From Candidatus Izemoplasma sp. (GTDB taxonomy: Bacteria; Bacillota_I; Bacilli_A; Izemoplasmatales; Izemoplasmataceae): DNA of 5,650 bases. Of the stretch, positions 1 to 5,650 are shown in pieces. The position numbers and the translations under genes are program-made. The DNA is taken from NCBI GenBank assembly GCA_007117555.1, contig SKGI01000118.1:1-5650 (forward strand). The letters are read 5' to 3'. How positions within the stretch are numbered: position 1 is the stretch's first letter; each line of letters opens with the position of its first letter. The notes beneath the pieces are model-generated. The model was given only the letters and a program-made list of their open reading frames with translations. It had not been told where the DNA came from and ran no database searches.

Positions 1-173
1 ATTTTAAGCAAGCGCTCCTTAACGAACCAAACTCAGCCAGTTTGAAACAGTTTCGCAATACGCATGGCTTTGTAGAAATCATCACGCATGATCCTTACAT
101 AAAAACCGATATAGATACCGCCGAAGACTTTGAACAAGTTCTTGGCGCGATACGAAAGGATGATAACTTTTGA
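1..173 (+). CDS. MobA/MocA-like nucleotidyltransferase, C-terminal fragment (probable molybdenum cofactor cytidylyltransferase)
   Basis: Only the last 56 codons are visible, read in the frame that starts at base 3 and ends with TGA at 171-173; the 5' part lies left of the window. The fragment contains TDIDTAEDFEQVL (visible residues 35-47), which matches the closing D-I-D-T-P-E-D-[YF] motif of MobA-like NTP transferases such as MocA and PucB. Family knowledge: MocA transfers CMP from CTP to molybdopterin, giving the cytosine dinucleotide cofactor used by bacterial Mo hydroxylases; it is cytoplasmic. The position directly before the hydroxylase subunit genes, with its stop overlapping the next start, supports this role. 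The N-terminal nucleotide-binding motif cannot be checked here, so the choice of MocA over MobA or another nucleotidyltransferase is inference from context. Confidence 0.75.
   Translation, partial: FKQALLNEPNSASLKQFRNTHGFVEIITHDPYIKTDIDTAEDFEQVLGAIRKDDNF
155..160 (+). promoter_or_regulatory. Ribosome binding site of the FAD subunit gene
   Basis: AAAGGA lies inside the end of the upstream coding region. It is 12 bases before the ATG at 173 and 9 bases before an in-frame TTG at 170. The spacing favours the TTG slightly, while codon identity favours the ATG. The two starts differ by one residue only. Confidence 0.55.
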
Positions 174-970
174 TGCACGTTGAAGCTTATCACAAGGTCT
201 CAACACTGGAAGAAGCTTACGAGCTCCTTCAAACGCATGATTCGGCTGTATTACTCGGCGGAGGTGCTTGGATTCGGACGGGTTCTAAGCCGATCGAACA
301 TCTTATTGATCTAAAAGAACTCGGTCTTAACACAATTACTGAAACCGATCAATCCATTATAATCGGTGCAATGGTATCGCTTCGAGACATGGAAACACAT
401 CAAGGTATCAAGCAACTTGGTGGTGGCTTTTTAAGTGAGGCTTTATCGCAAATTTTAGGTGTTGCTTTTCGCAACACAGCCACAATTGGTGGTAGTGTGA
501 TGGGAAAATATTCTTTTTCAGATGTGTTAACCCCACTGTTAGTGTTGGACGTATCGTTGCACTTCTATCATGCTAAAACGATGTCTTTAGCTTCTTTTTT
601 ATCGCAGCGGGGACGGTTTAGAGATATTCTTACGGCCATATCGATTGACAAAACACCTTGTAAAGCGATGTTTAAAAAGGTGTCCAATACGACATTAGAT
701 TTTTCGATTGTCAACGTGGCAGTTTCTTTAGTGAAAGGACGTCATAAGATTGCCGTGGGCGCACGTCCAAGTATTGCCGTGTTAGCGGAATCGGTCATGC
801 GCTGGCTTGACACGATCGAAAAACCGAGTGAAATGATACTTGAAGAAGCAGGCGAAAGGGTGGTGGCGGATATTAAACTCGGTTCAAACCAACGGGCTAA
901 AGAAGCTTACCGCCAACAACTGGTCAAAACATATGTCACACGTGGTTTGAAAGAGGTGCACGGCTTATGA
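173..970 (+). CDS. Molybdenum hydroxylase FAD-binding subunit (CoxM/XdhB/PucC type)
   Basis: This 265-residue protein is the electron-exit subunit: it holds FAD and passes electrons from the Fe-S subunit to the final acceptor. The N-terminal part (about 1-165) is an FAD_binding_5 domain. It has a glycine-rich loop LGGGAWIR (28-35, equivalent to the usual AGGTD loop), LIDLKEL (44-50), IIIGAMVSL (62-70) and the FAD loop RNTATIGGSV (100-109), followed by SD (116-117) and LLVLD (122-126). The rest (about 165-265) fits the small CO_deh_flav_C domain, ending in a SNQRAKEAYR segment (238-247) typical of that domain. At 265 residues it is on the short side for the family and close to the roughly 260-residue E. 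coli YgfM. The ATG shares one base with the upstream stop; a TTG one codon earlier is possible. The stop overlaps the next start (ATGA). Its acceptor (NAD or other) cannot be read from sequence. Confidence 0.92.
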   Translation: MHVEAYHKVSTLEEAYELLQTHDSAVLLGGGAWIRTGSKPIEHLIDLKELGLNTITETDQSIIIGAMVSLRDMETHQGIKQLGGGFLSEALSQILGVAFRNTATIGGSVMGKYSFSDVLTPLLVLDVSLHFYHAKTMSLASFLSQRGRFRDILTAISIDKTPCKAMFKKVSNTTLDFSIVNVAVSLVKGRHKIAVGARPSIAVLAESVMRWLDTIEKPSEMILEEAGERVVADIKLGSNQRAKEAYRQQLVKTYVTRGLKEVHGL

Positions 971-1422
971 AAATCACCTTTATGCTTAATGACCGAAAAG
1001 TAACATGGGACGCCCTACCAGGCGAATCATTGCTAGACTTTTTACGTCGTCATCATGTGGTCAGTGTCAAAAAAGGCTGTGATGGCTCAACATGCGGTGT
1101 GTGTACAGTGTTGATGAATCATAAACCTGTGTTAGCTTGTACGGTTTTAGCCATGCGATGTACTGGCGAACACATTCATACCGTCGAGGGACTTGCGGAT
1201 GAAGTGGAAAAAATAAGTGAAGCATTCGGCATTGAAGGGGCCGATCAGTGTGGTTTTTGCAATCCTGGAATCGCTTTATCGCTTTATGCTTTAAAGCGAG
1301 AAAATTCTAATGCTGAAGCATCAGAGATACGTCAATATCTTGAGGGCCATTTATGCCGCTGTTCAGGCTATCAAGCCCAAGTCAAGGCAGCCTTACGATA
1401 TATCGGAGGGGGTCAGTCATGA
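967..1422 (+). CDS. Molybdenum hydroxylase [2Fe-2S] iron-sulfur subunit (CoxS/XdhC-E. coli/PucE type)
   Basis: This 151-residue cytoplasmic protein relays electrons from the Mo centre to FAD. It is full length for the family. The N-terminal plant-type ferredoxin domain binds one [2Fe-2S] cluster through C38, C43, C46 and C58 (spacing C-x4-C-x2-C-x11-C). The C-terminal helical domain binds the second through C95, C98, C130 and C132 (QCGFC and LCRC motifs). All eight ligands are present, so both clusters should form. The usual QCGFCTPG reads QCGFCNPG here, a mild variation next to the cluster. The start is ATG at 967, overlapping the previous stop as ATGA, with AGAGGTG (952-958) 8 bases upstream as ribosome binding site. 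The end overlaps the large subunit start in the same way. Note that E. coli calls this subunit XdhC, a different protein from the XdhC maturation factor encoded further downstream. Confidence 0.96.
   Translation: MKITFMLNDRKVTWDALPGESLLDFLRRHHVVSVKKGCDGSTCGVCTVLMNHKPVLACTVLAMRCTGEHIHTVEGLADEVEKISEAFGIEGADQCGFCNPGIALSLYALKRENSNAEASEIRQYLEGHLCRCSGYQAQVKAALRYIGGGQS
1405..1412 (+). promoter_or_regulatory. Strong ribosome binding site fixing the large subunit start
   Basis: GGAGGGGG sits 6 bases before the ATG at 1419. It supports this start over the ATG at 1353, which lies in the same frame but deep inside the Fe-S subunit gene, has no comparable site, and would add 22 residues that are only an out-of-frame reading of that gene. 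Confidence 0.8.
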
Positions 1423-3740
1423 AAGTTGTCAATCAATATGTGCCATCTGTGGATGGGAAAGGCATTATGCTCGGGCGCCCCGCATTTACCGATGATCTTG
1501 CGGAACCTAATTCGTTGATTGTTAAAGTGCTTAGAAGCCCCCACGCCTTTGCGAAAATCAAGGGAATCGATACTAAAGCGGCTGAAGCACTTGAAGGTGT
1601 CGAACTCGTGTTGACACATAAAAATGTCCCGCAAAAGGCGTTCACGCGAGCGGGACAAGGGTATCCAGAACCTTCTCCACACGATAAATTTATTCTAGAC
1701 CGATACGTGCGCTATGTTGGCGATGAAGTCGCCGCTGTGGCTGCTGTCGATGAAAAAACAGCTGAAGAAGCTTTGCGACTCATTGAAGTTGACTATGAGG
1801 TGCTCGAACCCGTTCTCGATTTAGAAACGGCGATTGATCACAGCTCTGTCATTCATCCAGAAGAAGGCATTCGTGAAATGTTTCCAATTGGCTTTGAGCC
1901 GAAACGGAATATTGCCGCATCTTATGCGATGCATGTCGGCGATGTTGATGAGACGCTTAAGTCTTGTGATCAGGTTGTCCGTGAGACATTTTACACACAA
2001 GCACAAGCGCATGCGATGATGGAACCGCACACCGTGAACGCACGTATGGATTATCAAAACAGATTGTTGATTTACAGTTCAACGCAAACACCTTTTCATG
2101 TGCGACGGATTTTATCGCAAGCGCTGGATGTTCCAATCAGTCGTATTCGTGTCATCAAACCTCGTGTAGGCGGTGGCTTTGGTGGGAAACAAGCGCTGCA
2201 TGGAGAAATGCTCGTTGCCCTGACAACGTTGCGTACGCGCAAACCGGCTAAAATGGTGTTCTCACGTCAAGAAGTCTTTGAGTCTTCTTACTCGCGTCAT
2301 CCTATGCGGATTGACATCGCTTTAGGTGCGATGAAAGATGGCACACTTAAAGCGATGGACTGTAAAATCCTCTCAGATACTGGTGCCTATGGCGAACATG
2401 CACTGACAGTTTTTATGGTCGCAGGGTCTAAAGTGTTGCCACTTTATAATAAAGTTGATGCCGTACGTTTTGGCGGTCAAGTTGTTTACACGAATAAAAC
2501 CCCCGCAGGAGCCTATCGTGGCTATGGGGCGATACAAGGTAACTTTGCCTTAGAATCGGCTATTGACATGTTATGTGAGCAACTTGAGATTGATCCGATT
2601 CAGTTTAGACAAAAAAATATGATTGCCGAAGGTGAATCAAGCCCAATTTTTGAAATTATGGGCGAAGGCACCGAAGGTACGGCCATGACCATGGAAACAT
2701 GTAAACTTGATACGTGCGTGCAGCGTGGTTTAGAGTTGATTGATTGGCATAATAAGTATCCAAGACGTATTTTACCAAATGGTCGAATAAAATCAGTTGG
2801 CATGGCCATCGCCATGCAAGGCAGTGGTATTCCTTATATCGATATGGGTGCCGCAACAATCAAGTTAAATGACGACGGGTTTTACAACTTAATGGTTGGA
2901 GCAACCGATATTGGTCAAGGCAGTGATACGATTTTGACACAAATCGCCGCAGAAGTGTTGATGACTACGGTTGATCGCGTCATTGTGTACTCGTCCGATT
3001 CGGATCTTACGCCATTTGATACAGGGGCTTATGCATCGAGTACAACTTATGTTTCGGGCAATGCCGTTTTAGCCACAGCAGAGAAAATGAAACTGATGTT
3101 ATTAGAAGAGGCGGCTAAAGCTTTAGGTTGTGCGCGCGAATCTGTTCGATTCGATGGACAAGTGTTCACAACTGATAGTGAAGAAACGATTACATTATCG
3201 CAACTATCTAATCGGCTTTACTATAACGAAGACCAACAACAGTTGACCGCAACCGCAAGTTATGTCGGTACGAAGTCACCCCCACCTTTTATGGCAGGGC
3301 TCATTGAAATCGATCTCGACCCTGAAACTGGAGAGTTTGATATTGTCGATTATGTCAGTGTTGTCGACTGTGGCACGGCCATTAATCCTAAACTGGCGAT
3401 CGGACAAATCGAAGGCGGAATCGTTCAAGGGTTAGGGATGGCGCATTTTGAAGATGTGAAATATACCAAACAAGGTCGATTAATTACAAATGATTTTCTC
3501 ACCTATAAAATACCGACACAACAATCCGTCAAAAATTTACAAACAGAAATTGTGCACAGCTATGAAGCAAGTGGCCCTTTTGGGGCAAAATCAGTTGGCG
3601 AGATTGGGATTGATACACCCCCCGCAGCACTTGCAAATGCGGTGTATCATGCAACAGGTGTTCGCATTACATCATTACCGATTACAGCAGAAAAAAGAAT
3701 GGCAGGTATAACTGCAAAAAAAGGAGAACAACAATCATGA
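1419..3740 (+). CDS. Molybdenum hydroxylase large catalytic subunit, molybdopterin-binding (XdhD/selenium-dependent hydroxylase branch)
   Basis: This 773-residue protein carries the Mo cofactor and hydroxylates an N-heterocycle with water as oxygen source. The N-terminal aldehyde-oxidase/xanthine-dehydrogenase a/b hammerhead domain spans about 18-135, with LRSPHA (38-43) and VRYVGDEVAAV (97-107). The Mo-binding domain follows from about 150. Cofactor and active-site motifs are GGGFGGK (251-257), GAYRGYG (364-370), ATDIGQGSDT (495-504), QIEGGIVQGLG (663-673) and FGAKSVGEIG (721-730). E728 matches the catalytic glutamate of xanthine oxidase. The opening YVPSVDG...GRPAFTDDL, plus PEPSPHD (83-89) and FPIGFEPKRNIAAS (155-168), resemble E. 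coli XdhD and selenium-dependent purine or nicotinate hydroxylases, judged from memory. There is no in-frame stop, so no selenocysteine; any selenium would be a cofactor ligand. The start overlaps the Fe-S gene stop. The substrate is not assignable from these motifs alone. Confidence 0.95.
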   Translation: MKVVNQYVPSVDGKGIMLGRPAFTDDLAEPNSLIVKVLRSPHAFAKIKGIDTKAAEALEGVELVLTHKNVPQKAFTRAGQGYPEPSPHDKFILDRYVRYVGDEVAAVAAVDEKTAEEALRLIEVDYEVLEPVLDLETAIDHSSVIHPEEGIREMFPIGFEPKRNIAASYAMHVGDVDETLKSCDQVVRETFYTQAQAHAMMEPHTVNARMDYQNRLLIYSSTQTPFHVRRILSQALDVPISRIRVIKPRVGGGFGGKQALHGEMLVALTTLRTRKPAKMVFSRQEVFESSYSRHPMRIDIALGAMKDGTLKAMDCKILSDTGAYGEHALTVFMVAGSKVLPLYNKVDAVRFGGQVVYTNKTPAGAYRGYGAIQGNFALESAIDMLCEQLEIDPIQFRQKNMIAEGESSPIFEIMGEGTEGTAMTMETCKLDTCVQRGLELIDWHNKYPRRILPNGRIKSVGMAIAMQGSGIPYIDMGAATIKLNDDGFYNLMVGATDIGQGSDTILTQIAAEVLMTTVDRVIVYSSDSDLTPFDTGAYASSTTYVSGNAVLATAEKMKLMLLEEAAKALGCARESVRFDGQVFTTDSEETITLSQLSNRLYYNEDQQQLTATASYVGTKSPPPFMAGLIEIDLDPETGEFDIVDYVSVVDCGTAINPKLAIGQIEGGIVQGLGMAHFEDVKYTKQGRLITNDFLTYKIPTQQSVKNLQTEIVHSYEASGPFGAKSVGEIGIDTPPAALANAVYHATGVRITSLPITAEKRMAGITAKKGEQQS

Positions 3741-4363
3741 AAAAAGCATATCGTTGGACCGATGTCCTCTTCATCGGTGGAGTTTGGGGCATCCTTGAAG
3801 CAACATTAGGTTATGCACTACAGTTTTTGCCGGCTTGGATCTCAGGCAGTGTCATGTTCCCCATTGGGGCGACATTACTCATGTTGGCATATCGGCGCCA
3901 TGGTTCGAGCCGAATGCTTGTCTATGTGGGGATAGTTGCTGCCGCAATCAAAGCGATTAATTTGTTCATGCCTGGCTTACCACCTGTAAGAACGTACAAC
4001 CCGATGATTGCCATTATGATGCAAACCATTCTCGTAGCGGTCGTGTTGCCACGCATTGAAAAAAGACCCATCGTCGCAAATGCTTTAGCACTCGTTGGTA
4101 TTAGTGTCGGTTGGCGGGTGTTGTTTTTGCTGAACAACAGTTTGAATGTGATGTTGACCGATAACCCAATTGCTTTTGTGATGAGCTGGAACAACCTCAT
4201 CGAGTTTGCATTAGTTCTGGGTATGATTGGCGCTGTTTTTACCATCATACTATTTGAGGCTGCCAAACGTGTAGACTTGAAATTGCTTAAAGTACCTCGA
4301 TTTAACCCAGCAGCGGCGCTTGCTATGGTTACATTAGCGCTTCTATTAACTTGGTTTTTGTAA
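3737..4363 (+). CDS. Multi-pass membrane protein of unknown function in the hydroxylase operon
   Basis: I do not recognise this 208-residue family with certainty. Hydrophobic stretches at about 10-32, 35-52, 59-78, 87-104, 112-133, 153-174 and 191-207 suggest six or seven membrane helices, with positive clusters after the second (YRRHGSSR, 52-59), the fourth (RIEKR, 106-110) and the sixth (AAKRVDLKLLK). Distinctive segments are WGILEATLGYAL (17-28) and ISGSVMFPIGA (35-45). There is no ATP-binding domain or cleavable signal peptide. The ATG overlaps the large subunit stop as ATGA, and AAGGAG (3721-3726) lies 10 bases upstream, so it is made together with the enzyme. The size and helix number would suit a small-molecule permease or an ECF-type substrate-binding component, which could import the enzyme's substrate. 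A membrane anchor or electron-acceptor partner is an alternative. All of these functions are inference. Confidence 0.85.
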   Translation: MKKAYRWTDVLFIGGVWGILEATLGYALQFLPAWISGSVMFPIGATLLMLAYRRHGSSRMLVYVGIVAAAIKAINLFMPGLPPVRTYNPMIAIMMQTILVAVVLPRIEKRPIVANALALVGISVGWRVLFLLNNSLNVMLTDNPIAFVMSWNNLIEFALVLGMIGAVFTIILFEAAKRVDLKLLKVPRFNPAAALAMVTLALLLTWFL

Positions 4364-4387
4364 GTTTGCGTGTGAAAGGATTTTAAA

Positions 4388-5224
4388 ATGGATGCACTGT
4401 TTGAAAAAATCCACCATGCCCGTCTAGAAGGTCGGGACATGGTGTTGGTGACTGCCATCGAAAAAGAAGGCGAAGGCCCAGTTGAAGTAGGCAAGAAAAT
4501 GCTTGTCTTTGAAGATGGTACGTCGTTTGGTACAGTCGGGGGTGGGGCATTAGAATTATTCGCCCAAAAAAAAGCTAAAAGTTTATTCAATTCAAGACAG
4601 CCATTAACAGAAAAATATGTTTTAGAACAAGGGAAAATAGTTGACAATGCAAAAACACTGCCGATGATTTGTGGTGGATCAGTGACGTTTTTTTATGATT
4701 TTATTGGCGTGAAAAATCATGTCCATCTTTTTGGTGCAGGACATGTTGGACAAGCACTGGCTAAAGTGTTGAAGCCGCTGAATTTTCACATTACAGTGAT
4801 CGACGATCGTCCTAATGTACTTGAGACCTTTACTGAAGCCAATCAAAAAGTACTGGGGCCTTTTGTTGAACACATCGATAAAGGTGGGATTAAAGCGGGC
4901 CATTATGTCATCGTGTGTACACCGTCACACCGCTACGATTATCATGTTTTGAATCGTTTACTTGAAAGTAAGATCGCCGTTGGATATATGGGTATGTTAT
5001 GTTCACCCTCAAAGCTTCGAGACTATTTAGACAAAACGCACGAAACATTCGGCTCGGATGTCGATTTAAGTGGGTTTTATTCACCGATTGGTCTTGATCT
5101 TGGTGGTGGTTCACCTGAAGAAATTGCCATCTCGATTGCAGCGGAATTGTTGGCCGTTCATCACGGCAAGACAACGGTCCGACACATGCGGGAACTGTTA
5201 GATGCTGACGATCGTTACTGGTAG
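4388..5224 (+). CDS. XdhC/CoxI/PucA-family molybdenum hydroxylase maturation factor
   Basis: This 278-residue cytoplasmic protein belongs to the family that binds molybdenum cofactor, promotes its sulfuration and helps load it into xanthine dehydrogenase-type enzymes; it is not an enzyme subunit. The N-terminal XdhC_CoxI domain has VGKKMLVFEDG (34-44), GTVGGGALE (48-56) and MICGG (93-97), whose cysteine C95 is typical. The C-terminal Rossmann domain has HLFGAGHVGQAL (113-124), VIDDRP (137-142), PSHRYDYHVL (179-188) and a long signature around PIGLDLGGGSPEEIAISIAAE (233-253). The usual GS-x-x-K turn reads MLCSPSK (203-209), with a cysteine in place of glycine. The start follows a 24-base gap, with AAAGGA (4375-4380) 7 bases before ATG. 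In selenium-dependent systems a relative of this protein works beside YqeB and YqeC, neither of which is in the window. Confidence 0.93.
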   Translation: MDALFEKIHHARLEGRDMVLVTAIEKEGEGPVEVGKKMLVFEDGTSFGTVGGGALELFAQKKAKSLFNSRQPLTEKYVLEQGKIVDNAKTLPMICGGSVTFFYDFIGVKNHVHLFGAGHVGQALAKVLKPLNFHITVIDDRPNVLETFTEANQKVLGPFVEHIDKGGIKAGHYVIVCTPSHRYDYHVLNRLLESKIAVGYMGMLCSPSKLRDYLDKTHETFGSDVDLSGFYSPIGLDLGGGSPEEIAISIAAELLAVHHGKTTVRHMRELLDADDRYW

Positions 5225-5650
5225 TCAAAATAGCGGAAAAACAACCGCATTAAGACGCCATTTTGAGAAGTGCCAACAAGGCGATGGCTTTATTGCCGTG
5301 AAGCATTTTGATGGGTCACAAATTATCGGCTTTTCAGCACGTCGTCTTACGACAAGTGAAATGAGACGATTAGCGGTTCATGATTGTGTGAATCAGGACA
5401 TGCTTGATGCGGGGTGCAAAATAGGTCCCTATACATTCAGTCAAGCGACATTAACTTGGATTGATAAGACTATCATAAATCTTATCGCTCAAAAGACGCA
5501 GCCACTCTATCTCGATGAAATTGGCAGACTTGAAATGCGGGGTGAAGGTTTAAATAATGCATTTCAATCGATTTTACACAGTGGACTGGATGCAATTATC
5601 AGTGTGCGGACTGATCTATTAGATGCGGTGCTTAAACACTACGATATTCA
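5202..5650 (+). CDS. THEP1-like P-loop nucleoside triphosphatase (NTPase_1 type), N-terminal 149 residues
   Basis: The reading frame stays open to the right edge, so the C-terminus is missing. The Walker A loop is TGSQNSGKTT (6-15, with K13 and T14). The Walker B-like segment is PLYLDEIGRLEMRGEG (101-116), with D105 and E106. Between them are GFIAVKHFDG, IIGFSARRL (41-49) and IGPYTFSQATL (74-84). The order of Walker A, 'GF', 'GY/GPY-F' and 'DEIG-LE' is characteristic of the THEP1/NTPase_1 family, which hydrolyses nucleoside triphosphates; the cellular role is poorly known. The Walker A lacks the GAGGKTT form I associate with YqeC, so it is probably not YqeC. The ATG is certain within this frame because a TAG stop (5199-5201) immediately precedes it. 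A weak GGGA (5190-5193) lies 8 bases upstream. It overlaps the maturation gene by 23 bases, so an accessory role in cofactor handling is a reasonable inference. Confidence 0.85.
   Translation, partial: MLTIVTGSQNSGKTTALRRHFEKCQQGDGFIAVKHFDGSQIIGFSARRLTTSEMRRLAVHDCVNQDMLDAGCKIGPYTFSQATLTWIDKTIINLIAQKTQPLYLDEIGRLEMRGEGLNNAFQSILHSGLDAIISVRTDLLDAVLKHYDI

Noticed and set aside
1353..1418. A 22-residue N-terminal extension of the large subunit from an upstream ATG.
   Set aside because: It falls wholly inside the Fe-S subunit gene in another frame. The GGAGGGGG site and the ATGA overlap point to the ATG at 1419, and the protein from there begins as the family usually does.
1419..3740. Selenocysteine in the catalytic subunit.
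   Set aside because: The frame has no internal TGA. Selenium in this enzyme class is a cofactor-bound ligand, not an encoded residue.
4364..4387. Possible terminator or promoter in the only intergenic gap.
   Set aside because: The 24 bases hold a ribosome binding site and no stable hairpin with a T-run, and they are too short for a convincing promoter.
3922..4647. A long (241-codon) open frame on the minus strand.
   Set aside because: It lies antisense across the membrane protein and the start of the maturation factor, both well supported by ribosome binding sites or family motifs. Its translation shows no recognisable domain and a composition rich in Ser, Thr and Asn, typical of antisense shadow frames.
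5202..5650. Assignment of the last gene as YqeC, the selenium-hydroxylase P-loop accessory protein.
   Set aside because: The Walker A sequence (GSQNSGKTT) and the DEIG-LE and GPY-F motifs fit THEP1/NTPase_1 rather than YqeC as I know it.

Overview
The window is one compact, all-forward operon for a bacterial molybdenum hydroxylase (xanthine dehydrogenase/purine hydroxylase superfamily) with its assembly proteins. Strong AGGAGG-type ribosome binding sites, moderate base composition and the operon style suggest a Bacillota (low-to-mid GC Gram-positive) host. That is inferred from style only; no ribosomal or phylogenetic marker is present.

Layout, left to right: (1) the last 56 codons of a MobA/MocA-like nucleotidyltransferase, probably the molybdopterin cytidylyltransferase (1-173); (2) the FAD-binding subunit (173-970); (3) the [2Fe-2S] subunit (967-1422); (4) the large molybdopterin-binding catalytic subunit (1419-3740); (5) a 208-residue multi-pass membrane protein of unknown function (3737-4363); (6) an XdhC/CoxI/PucA-type maturation factor (4388-5224); (7) the first 149 codons of a THEP1-like P-loop nucleoside triphosphatase that runs off the right edge (5202-5650). 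Four junctions overlap by 1-4 bases, one gap is 24 bases, and the last pair overlaps by 23 bases. No internal promoter or terminator is evident, so the genes are probably co-transcribed and largely translationally coupled.

Likely working model: MocA makes the cytidine dinucleotide form of the Mo cofactor, the XdhC-like protein sulfurates or selenates it and helps insert it, and the FAD, Fe-S and Mo subunits form the enzyme. Substrate oxidation occurs at Mo and electrons pass through two [2Fe-2S] clusters to FAD. The large subunit resembles the E. coli XdhD / selenium-dependent molybdenum hydroxylase branch more than classical xanthine dehydrogenase, so the substrate (purine, nicotinate or another N-heterocycle) is not settled.

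The parts that known biochemistry does not explain are the membrane protein wedged inside the operon and the THEP1-like NTPase fused by overlap to the maturation gene. No stretch over 300 bases lacks a gene; no RNA gene, mobile element, repeat array or CRISPR was seen.
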